10,842 nt of DNA, taken from the NCBI GenBank assembly GCA_031284225.1, contig JAITAH010000156.1:1-10842 (forward strand), written 5' to 3'. The notes beneath the pieces were generated by a model. It had not been told where the DNA came from. It saw only the letters and a program-made list of their open reading frames with translations, and did no database searches. The first letter of the stretch is position 1; the number at the start of each line of letters is the position of its first letter. The position numbers and the translations under genes were made by a program. Below are positions 1 to 6,218 of this stretch, one piece after another. This DNA is from Dysgonamonadaceae bacterium (GTDB lineage Bacteria; Bacteroidota; Bacteroidia; Bacteroidales; Azobacteroidaceae).

Positions 1-1
1 C

Positions 2-361
2 GTCTTAACCGGTACGTATCTGTCGCAAATGAAAGAATACCAAGCGGAACAACTCCGTCCCGAATTAGATGGATTGAAAGCCCGTTTGGCTCAATTGACG
101 GAAATCTATGAACAATTGGTTCCCGCTGTAGCCGATACAAAAGATAACGACTACATTGATTTTCAGGCTCGCCGTTTGGTAGAATGTGCCGGACACATCC
201 TTTTGGGATACCTGTTATTGCTCGACGCGAACCGCAATTACGAAACATTCATCCGGTCGGCAGAAACGTATATCGCTTACGGGGAAGCGGAAGTGCATAA
301 AATTCAGCGCTTCATCCAAAATTTCAATCCGGCCAACTTGGGATTTTACAAGCAAGTATGA
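2..361 (+). CDS. Probable acyl-CoA dehydrogenase, C-terminal part (5' end outside window)
   Basis: The reading frame is open to the left edge; the first Met in it, at 29, is probably internal because the codons before it (VLTGTYLSQ) read as normal protein. About 119 residues are visible. They form an amphipathic helical segment with the stretch DFQARRLVECAGHILLGYLL followed by LDANRN and a conserved-looking end NLGFYKQV. From memory this resembles the helical C-terminal extension of the roughly 570-residue Bacteroidales acyl-CoA dehydrogenases, FAD enzymes that introduce a double bond into acyl-CoA thioesters. None of the FAD or acyl-CoA binding residues are in the window, so the assignment is tentative. 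The stop codon overlaps the coaX start in an ATGA arrangement, which suggests translational coupling. Confidence 0.6.
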   Translation, partial: VLTGTYLSQMKEYQAEQLRPELDGLKARLAQLTEIYEQLVPAVADTKDNDYIDFQARRLVECAGHILLGYLLLLDANRNYETFIRSAETYIAYGEAEVHKIQRFIQNFNPANLGFYKQV

Positions 362-1080
362 ATATAATTATCGATCAGGGAAATTCGGCTGCTAAAGTTG
401 CCTTGTTCGATGAGAACGCTTTGGTTAAGGTCTTTCATACAGAGGCTTTAACCGAAGTTTTTTTGGATAGTATTATTCAGGAATTTAAACCGGAGGCCGG
501 GATTCTTTGCTCCGTAAAAAATCTTAACGAGGTGGATATAGCGGAACATTTAAAAACCTTGGGAGCGTTTTACCAACTGGATTACCAACTGCCTATTCCT
601 CTAACGATTGAGTACCAAACGCCACAAACGCTGGGTATGGACAGGGTGGCCGCCGCAGTAGGAGGCGTATCCCAAAAACCGGCTACCAATCTGCTGGTTA
701 TCGATATCGGAACGGCCATCACCATCGATTATGTTTCCGCAACGGGCGTCTATCGAGGCGGAAACATTTCCCCTGGCGTCGAATTGAGGTTCAAAGCATT
801 AAGTCATTTTACCGGACGGCTACCTTTCGTCCATGAACAGGGCGATATTCCATCGTTAGGCTATAATACGGAAACCGCCATTCGTTCGGGAGTGATTGAA
901 GGAATTACCCGTGAACTTGATTCCTATATCGACGAATACCAAAAAAAACAGGGTATTTCCACTTTTTTAACAGGCGGATACACTTTTTATTTTGAAAGTA
1001 AATTAAAAAACGCCATCTTTGCAGACGAAAATTTAGTCCTGAAAGGATTAAATGAAATCTTAAAATATCAACAAAAATGA
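358..1080 (+). CDS. coaX: Type III pantothenate kinase
   Basis: Catalyses ATP-dependent phosphorylation of pantothenate, the first step of coenzyme A synthesis, in the cytoplasm. The 240-residue length fits the family. It has the ASKHA-fold nucleotide motifs: an N-terminal phosphate loop DQGNSAAK (residues 6-13), the family signature GMDR (93-96) whose Asp95 is the expected catalytic base, DIGTAITID (116-124), the GGNISPG loop (134-140), and TGG (205-207). Type III enzymes are unrelated to CoaA and typically resist feedback by CoA; that is family knowledge. The ATG at 358 overlaps the previous stop by four bases, and its own stop overlaps the next start the same way, so the gene sits inside a tightly coupled transcript. 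An A8 run at about 941-948 is present, but the frame is intact. Confidence 0.95.
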   Translation: MNIIIDQGNSAAKVALFDENALVKVFHTEALTEVFLDSIIQEFKPEAGILCSVKNLNEVDIAEHLKTLGAFYQLDYQLPIPLTIEYQTPQTLGMDRVAAAVGGVSQKPATNLLVIDIGTAITIDYVSATGVYRGGNISPGVELRFKALSHFTGRLPFVHEQGDIPSLGYNTETAIRSGVIEGITRELDSYIDEYQKKQGISTFLTGGYTFYFESKLKNAIFADENLVLKGLNEILKYQQK

Positions 1081-2330
1081 GAATTACATTTGTTTCCTTA
1101 TTTATATTGATTTCGTTCGCCGTTTTTTCCCAAAGCGACAACACCAATTCGCCTTACACCTACTATGGATACGGCGTATTAGCCGACCCAGCGTTTGCGT
1201 CGCAGCGAGGCATGGGAGGCATCGGTTACGGATTACGTAATTCCCAGATGATTAATCCTTTGAATCCGGCTTCTTTCTCGGCCGTCGATTCCATGACTTT
1301 TATGCTCGATTTCGGCGTAAAAGGGCAAGTGGCGCTGATGGACGACGGCGCTTTCGGCTCCGCCCGACGCTACAACGGCGGATTGGAATATCTTGCTTTA
1401 CAAATTCCATTGGCCAAAGGCTTGGGAATAGCCGTCGGCATCGAACCGATATCGTTTGTCGGGTATCAATACGGCGACACGGCCACTGTAACTGATGCGA
1501 CTGCCTCTAATGTTTATTATGGTTCCGGCGGTCTGAACAAGGTATATGGCGCTCTTTCCTACAATCTTTTCAAACGATTATCGGTAGGCGTGAATGTGGG
1601 TTACTTGTTCGGCGACATTATTCACGATTGGACAACTACTTTTACGACCGCCGATTCGTATATCAATGCGTGGTCGGATTCTTTACGCATGGCGGGATTA
1701 ACGTATGAATTTGGAATGCAATACGTTCATCCGCTGAAAAAAAATTCGGAAATTGTTTTCGGGCTTGTTTATTCCCCGAAAATCAATCTGTCGGGAAAAG
1801 TTGCGACGGCCGATGTGCGTTACGACGCAAGCGGCGTGGTAACGGGCGATCCGAAGTATTACAGTACTATGGATTCGGTTTTTCAACGTCCCGAAACCTA
1901 CGGCGTGGGGATCTCTTACCACCAACTGAACAAGTTGACCGTCGGCGCCGATTTTAAATACGAAAAATGGGCCGAAGCTAAATTCTACGATCAAACTCAT
2001 TCTCTCGCTAACCGGACAAAAATCAATGTTGGGGCCGAATACATCCCGAACCTGATGAGGAACAATCTGCTTAGCAAAATTCATTACCGGGCAGGAGCTT
2101 ATTTCGCCAATTCGTATATTATAGATAAAAACGATTCCAAGTACGACGAATACGGCGTAAGCATAGGTTTAGGGTTTCCTATGGTCGATCGTCGTTCGTC
2201 CGTCAATATGGCGTTTGAATATACTCGCCTAACTCCTCAAAAAATCGCTTCGATGAGCGAACAGTATTTCAAACTCACCCTCAGCTATACATTCAACGAA
2301 TTGTGGTTCTTCAAACAAAGACTTCAGTAA
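1077..2330 (+). CDS. Uncharacterised outer-membrane beta-barrel protein
   Basis: Encodes 417 residues starting with a Sec signal peptide: Arg at position 2, a hydrophobic stretch to about residue 17, and likely cleavage near FSQS. The mature part alternates short polar and aromatic/hydrophobic strands with Gly- and Tyr-rich turns, as in outer-membrane barrels. The N-terminal region NSPYTYYGYG, then RGMGGIGYGLRN and INPLNPASF, matches a Bacteroidales family I recall as a conserved hypothetical or 'outer membrane protein' with a FadL/PorV-like start, and the C-terminal end FNELWFFKQRLQ also looks family-typical. No substrate can be read from the sequence. It is coupled to coaX by an ATGA overlap and overlaps lptC by 28 nt, suggesting an envelope role. 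Strand prediction was by eye. Confidence 0.8.
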   Translation: MRITFVSLFILISFAVFSQSDNTNSPYTYYGYGVLADPAFASQRGMGGIGYGLRNSQMINPLNPASFSAVDSMTFMLDFGVKGQVALMDDGAFGSARRYNGGLEYLALQIPLAKGLGIAVGIEPISFVGYQYGDTATVTDATASNVYYGSGGLNKVYGALSYNLFKRLSVGVNVGYLFGDIIHDWTTTFTTADSYINAWSDSLRMAGLTYEFGMQYVHPLKKNSEIVFGLVYSPKINLSGKVATADVRYDASGVVTGDPKYYSTMDSVFQRPETYGVGISYHQLNKLTVGADFKYEKWAEAKFYDQTHSLANRTKINVGAEYIPNLMRNNLLSKIHYRAGAYFANSYIIDKNDSKYDEYGVSIGLGFPMVDRRSSVNMAFEYTRLTPQKIASMSEQYFKLTLSYTFNELWFFKQRLQ

Positions 2331-2887
2331 TAGGGATTCTACTGGCTTGTGCGCTGATGCTGTCTTGCAGTCCGCGCAATAAAAACGCAACGGTCGATGT
2401 GAATGCCAACGCCCGTCCCGTATTGCACGGCGAAGATATTTCGTCGCTAATTTCCGATTCGGGCATTACCCGTTTCCGATTGGAAACCAAGGTTTGGGAC
2501 GCTTATTCCAACGATACCGCATCGTATTGGTATTTTCCCGAAGGGATTTATGTCGAACAGTTCGACTCGCTGTTTCAAGTAACCGGATATGTCAAGGCCG
2601 ATACGGCTTATTATTTCGATAAAACCGGATTGTGGCGCTTGATAAAAAACGTATTACTCAAAAATGTGGAAGGCGCCACTTGCGAAACTTCCGAATTATT
2701 CTGGAATTCAAAAGAACCGGAGTCGTCTATCCAATCCATTTATACCGATAAACTCGTCAAAATCACTACTCCGGACAAGGTTATTACCAGCATCGGATTC
2801 AAATCCAACCGATCGTTAACCGAGTATCGACTATACCAAAATACTTTGGAAACAGAAATCGAGCAAGATAAGGTCCCGGACGAATAA
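2303..2887 (+). CDS. lptC: LptC-family LPS export periplasmic protein
   Basis: LptC is the inner-membrane-anchored periplasmic part of the Lpt bridge; it receives LPS from the LptB2FG transporter and passes it to LptA. The 194-residue product has an N-terminal hydrophobic segment (9-20) followed by Cys22 in the context LMLSCSP, a plausible though imperfect lipobox, so it may be a lipoprotein rather than a simple membrane anchor. The rest reads as the family's beta-jellyroll, with motifs such as TRFRLET, WYFPEGIYVEQFD, VTGYVKADTAYYF, and a closing segment TSIGFKSNRSLTEYRL. The start is GTG at 2303; no ATG lies early enough to keep the signal segment. It begins inside the barrel gene, which points to coupled translation. 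The assignment to LptC rests on motif recall rather than a search. Confidence 0.82.
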   Translation: MVLQTKTSVIGILLACALMLSCSPRNKNATVDVNANARPVLHGEDISSLISDSGITRFRLETKVWDAYSNDTASYWYFPEGIYVEQFDSLFQVTGYVKADTAYYFDKTGLWRLIKNVLLKNVEGATCETSELFWNSKEPESSIQSIYTDKLVKITTPDKVITSIGFKSNRSLTEYRLYQNTLETEIEQDKVPDE

Positions 2888-2928
2888 ATTTTTCCTTAAA
2901 ACATGGTGCAAAATAGTGTAAAACTTCG

Positions 2929-2936
2929 TATCTTCG
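2929..2936 (+). promoter_or_regulatory. Candidate Bacteroidota-type -7 promoter element for the isomerase gene
   Basis: TATCTTCG fits the Bacteroidota primary-sigma -7 consensus TAnnTTTG with one mismatch (C for T at position 7). It lies in the only sizeable plus-strand gap before rlmN (2888-2975), about 40 bases upstream of the ATG at 2976. The upstream -33 element is weak: only TGGTG around 2904-2908 sits at a suitable distance. The leader between is A-rich (2949-2975), as is common in this phylum in place of a Shine-Dalgarno site. If real, it would allow the isomerase and rlmN to be transcribed separately from coaX-lptC. Not confirmed by any start-site data. Confidence 0.45.
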
Positions 2937-2975
2937 TGCGCAATTTTCAAAAAAGAATAAATAAACATAAAATCA

Positions 2976-5105
2976 ATGGCAACATTAGAAAAAATCAGAA
3001 GTAAAGCCGCCCTGTTGGTAATCATAGTGGGAATTGCTTTATTAGCATTTATTGTGGGAGACTTCCTTAAATCCGGTTCAACCTTTTTCCATCAAAAACA
3101 GGAAAATATTATCACCGTAAACGGTGAAAATATGAATTATCGCGATTATCAGGCAAAAGTAGAAGAACGCACTAACATGCTGAAACAAAGCAATAACCGT
3201 TCTTTTGCCGACGACGAACAGAATCAAATCCGGCTAATGGTGTTGAACGAAGCAATCGATAATATCCTTTTTTCGGAAGAAGCTGAAAAATTAGGTTTGG
3301 CAGTCGGCAAAGAAGAATCAAGAGATCTGTTGATGGGAAACAATATTTCCCCCATGATACAACAGTATTTCCGAAATCCGCAAACCGGACAGTTTGACAA
3401 AATGGCGTTGCTTCAATTCCTTCAGATGATTGAAAACGAAGATTTTACCGATTATTCCGATGCGCAAATCGAACAATTGAAGGAACAGAAAAAAGTCTGG
3501 TTAAACATTGAAAAACAAGTTATTCAAAACCAGTTAAGAGGAAAATTCAATGTTTTGGTCGCTTCCGCCATCCTTACCAACGATTTGGAAATCAAAGCGC
3601 AAACCGAAAGCAATCGCATCAATGTCGATTTCGATTATGTTGCCCAAGCGTACAGTACGGTTCCCGACACGGCAGTCAGCGTATCGGACGCCGAAATCCG
3701 GCAATTATACAACGAACGCAAAAATCAATACAAACAGGAAGAAGCAAAAGTGATTAGTTACATCGCTTATCCGATTGCTCCCAGTCCGGAAGATTATCAG
3801 GCGGTAGAAACGAAGTTGACGGGTTTGAGAGACCAATTAGCCGCTTCCGAAACGGTTGCCGACCTCGTTCAAACCCATTCGGATGTTCCATACATCAATG
3901 CCTATCAAGCGCATTCCGCATTGACCGAAACGCTCAAGCAATTGGTTGACGCTCATCCGGTCGGCGCCATCGACGGGCCGGTATTGATCAACGACGCCTA
4001 CCATCTTTACAAAATTGAAGGCGAAAAAACCGCCCCGGATTCTGTCAACCTTCATGCGCTTATGTTGCCGATGATGGGAACGGAAGAACAATTGACCCAT
4101 CTAACCGACAGTTTAATCAATGTGATAAAAAAAGGAACATCTTTTGCCGATATGGCTTCCGCCGCCAGCGCCGGCCAAACGAATGGAGAAATCGGTTGGG
4201 CAACCGAAACTATGCTGGTTTCCCAGGTAGATGTTCAATTCAAAGACGAGGTATTTAACGCGCCGATCAATACGCCCGTAGTTATCAAATCGAACGCAGG
4301 TTCGTTTTTGGTACAGGTAAGCGAAAAGACAAAGCCGGTGAAGAAATACAAAATCGCCAATCTTCAGATACGAGTTACCCCCAGTCAAGAAACAAAAACC
4401 CGTTTGTATAACGAGTTGAGCCAATATATTTCGACCAATCATTCGCTGGAGACTTTGAAAGACAATGCAGGCAAAGCCGGTTTCAACATCCAAACGAATG
4501 TAGAGGTAACGAAAGAACAAATCAATATCAGCAACATTCAAAGCACGCGACCGGTGATTCAATGGGCGTTTAACAACAAGAAAGGAGCTATTTCCGATAT
4601 TTACGAATGTCAGAACGGCGAATATTTTGTAGTGGCCGCCGTAGAAGGTTCTTTGCCGACAGGTTACCGTTCCTTAGCTTCCGTTTCTAACTTTCTGAAG
4701 ATCGAACTGCTGAACAAGAAAAAAGGAGAAAAACTGGCCGCCGATCTGAAAGCCAAAAATCTCGTTACGTTGGAACAATACGCAGAAGCGATGAATACGA
4801 CTCCGCAATCGGTCAAATTTGTTACTTTCGGCACAGCGTCCATTTCGGGAATCGGAGTCGAACCGGTTCTGAATGTAGAAGCCCCGTTAGCTCCCCTGAA
4901 TCAGGTTGTTGGGCCGTTTGCCGGGAAAAACCGCGTATATGCGATTATGGTTACGGATAAACGGGAAGAAGAAGCCGCTGATATCGAAGTACAAAAACAG
5001 CAGATGCAAATGCAAAGCCTGTACCGCCGGCAGCAGTTGATTCAATCGCCCGAATTATTGCGGGAAAATGCAAAAATTGCCAATAATTTCAGCCGATTCT
5101 TCTAA
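2976..5105 (+). CDS. Membrane-anchored periplasmic peptidyl-prolyl isomerase, SurA/PpiD-like
   Basis: A 709-residue chaperone/isomerase expected to help outer-membrane and periplasmic proteins fold. A short basic cytoplasmic start (MATLEKIRSK) is followed by one membrane helix at about 12-30 and then a long periplasmic part. Residues about 45-200 form the SurA-N-like helical chaperone region, starting IITVNGENMNYRDYQ. A parvulin-type rotamase domain lies at about 356-452, with the typical KGTSFADMA, GEIGWAT and VFNAP segments. The following region (about 455-610) looks like a second, degenerate parvulin-like domain, and there is a Gln-rich helical tail. The domain plan is that of PpiD, and the size matches the Bacteroidales homologues I know. 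The ATG follows an A-rich leader. The 3' end overlaps rlmN. Confidence 0.9.
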   Translation: MATLEKIRSKAALLVIIVGIALLAFIVGDFLKSGSTFFHQKQENIITVNGENMNYRDYQAKVEERTNMLKQSNNRSFADDEQNQIRLMVLNEAIDNILFSEEAEKLGLAVGKEESRDLLMGNNISPMIQQYFRNPQTGQFDKMALLQFLQMIENEDFTDYSDAQIEQLKEQKKVWLNIEKQVIQNQLRGKFNVLVASAILTNDLEIKAQTESNRINVDFDYVAQAYSTVPDTAVSVSDAEIRQLYNERKNQYKQEEAKVISYIAYPIAPSPEDYQAVETKLTGLRDQLAASETVADLVQTHSDVPYINAYQAHSALTETLKQLVDAHPVGAIDGPVLINDAYHLYKIEGEKTAPDSVNLHALMLPMMGTEEQLTHLTDSLINVIKKGTSFADMASAASAGQTNGEIGWATETMLVSQVDVQFKDEVFNAPINTPVVIKSNAGSFLVQVSEKTKPVKKYKIANLQIRVTPSQETKTRLYNELSQYISTNHSLETLKDNAGKAGFNIQTNVEVTKEQINISNIQSTRPVIQWAFNNKKGAISDIYECQNGEYFVVAAVEGSLPTGYRSLASVSNFLKIELLNKKKGEKLAADLKAKNLVTLEQYAEAMNTTPQSVKFVTFGTASISGIGVEPVLNVEAPLAPLNQVVGPFAGKNRVYAIMVTDKREEEAADIEVQKQQMQMQSLYRRQQLIQSPELLRENAKIANNFSRFF

Positions 5106-6111
5106 CCTATTGATAGGAAAAACATTAGAAGAATTTAAACAAATCGCCGGAGAAAGGAGTATGCCGCCATTTACGGCGCGCCAAATCTCCGATTGGGTGT
5201 ATAAAAAGCGTGCGTCGTCCATCGATGCAATGACCAACCTTTCGCTGGCTCATCGCCGGTTATTGAAAGAAAATTACAACCTGGGGCGCCGGCAGCCGAC
5301 ACATTTCCAAACGTCCGTCGATGGAACCGTTAAATATTTATTTCCTGTTTCCAACGGCCATTTCGTCGAAACGGTTTATATTCCCGACAAAGAACGGGCA
5401 ACGCTCTGCGTATCGTCCCAAGCAGGATGCCGAATGAATTGTCGGTTTTGCATGACCGGCCGGCAAGGATTTTCCGGCCAACTGACGGCCGGCGATATGC
5501 TCAATCAGATTTTGTCTGTTCCCGAAAGTGAAAACCTCACCAATGTGGTTTTCATGGGCATGGGCGAACCGTTGGACAACCCGGAGGAACTCTTCAAGAC
5601 CTTGGAAATTCTGACTTCCGATTATGGTTTCGGCTGGAGTCCCAAGCGAATCACCGTATCCACGATCGGCGTTCTGCCCGCATTAAAGCGCTTTTTGGAA
5701 GAAACTCACGTCCATTTGGCGGTCAGCCTGCAGTCGCCTTTTCCGGAGGAACGGCTTTCGCTCATGCCCGTCGAAAAAGTCTGGCCGGCAACCGGCGTAC
5801 TGGATTTAATCCGGCAATACGATTTCACGCATCAACGTCGCGTTTCGTTCGAATACATCTGTTTCGGCGGATGGAACGACGACGGGCGGCACGCCTCGGC
5901 CTTAGCTCAATTACTCAAAGGGATTCCTTGCCGCGTAAACCTGATTAAATACCATGCGTGGCCTGATACCGATTTACCGGCGTCCCGTCCCGAAGCGATG
6001 ATCGCTTTCCGCGATTATTTGAATGCCAAAGGGGTGATTGCCACCATTCGGGCCTCCCGGGGCGAAGATATTCTGGCGGCCTGCGGAATGCTTCGTCAAC
6101 AAGACAATTAG
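5068..6111 (+). CDS. rlmN: Dual-specificity 23S rRNA/tRNA adenine C2-methyltransferase RlmN
   Basis: A radical SAM enzyme that methylates C2 of A2503 in 23S rRNA and A37 in some tRNAs. The 347-residue protein has the [4Fe-4S] motif C121-x3-C125-x2-C128, preceded by Cys114 in TLCVSSQAGC (equivalent to E. coli Cys118), the SAM-binding GMGEPLDN (164-171), and near the end Cys339 in LAACGMLRQ, which matches the Cys that carries the transient methyl group (E. coli Cys355). All catalytic Cys residues are therefore present. The Cys count and spacing favour RlmN over Cfr, as does this housekeeping context. The chosen ATG at 5068 overlaps the isomerase gene by 38 nt. A TTG at 5110, just past that gene's stop, would give a shorter start LIGKTLEEF and cannot be excluded. 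Confidence 0.95.
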   Translation: MQKLPIISADSSNLLIGKTLEEFKQIAGERSMPPFTARQISDWVYKKRASSIDAMTNLSLAHRRLLKENYNLGRRQPTHFQTSVDGTVKYLFPVSNGHFVETVYIPDKERATLCVSSQAGCRMNCRFCMTGRQGFSGQLTAGDMLNQILSVPESENLTNVVFMGMGEPLDNPEELFKTLEILTSDYGFGWSPKRITVSTIGVLPALKRFLEETHVHLAVSLQSPFPEERLSLMPVEKVWPATGVLDLIRQYDFTHQRRVSFEYICFGGWNDDGRHASALAQLLKGIPCRVNLIKYHAWPDTDLPASRPEAMIAFRDYLNAKGVIATIRASRGEDILAACGMLRQQDN

Positions 6112-6126
6112 CCCCTTGAGTATAAA

Positions 6127-6217
6127 AACCATTAATCACTAACCATTAATCACTAACCATTAATCACTAACCACTACTCACTAACCACTAACCACTAACC
6201 ACTAACCATTAACCACT
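6127..6217. repeat. Heptanucleotide tandem repeat, 13 uninterrupted copies
   Basis: Thirteen contiguous 7-bp units fill the gap between the convergent rlmN and uvrA genes. On the plus strand the order is AACCATT and AATCACT alternating three times (a 14-bp higher-order repeat), then AACCACT, ACTCACT, three AACCACT, AACCATT, AACCACT. Except in the one ACTCACT unit, differences are only C/T changes at unit positions 3 and 6. No G occurs on the plus strand from 6121 to 6222, giving an extreme strand asymmetry. Because 7 is not a multiple of 3, the regular TAA (plus) and TAG/TAA (minus) triplets fall in every frame. There are no spacers, so it is not a CRISPR. The 8-base AAAACCAT at 6125-6132 is an inverted match to ATGGTTTT at 6221-6228, flanking the array. 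The function is unknown. Confidence 0.95.
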
Positions 6218-6218
6218 T

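Noticed and set aside
941..948. A8 run in coaX as a possible phase-variation or frameshift site
   Set aside because: The frame is intact through it, A runs are frequent in Lys/Gln-rich codons of this AT-leaning gene, and coaX is an unlikely phase-variable gene.
4113..4562. 149-codon minus-strand frame within the isomerase gene, and a similar 128-codon one at 1698-2084 in the barrel gene
   Set aside because: Antisense shadows rich in Arg, Phe and Cys with no promoter or domain; the sense frames are well supported.
6127..6217. CRISPR array
   Set aside because: Units are 7 bp, directly adjacent, without spacers, and no cas genes are near.
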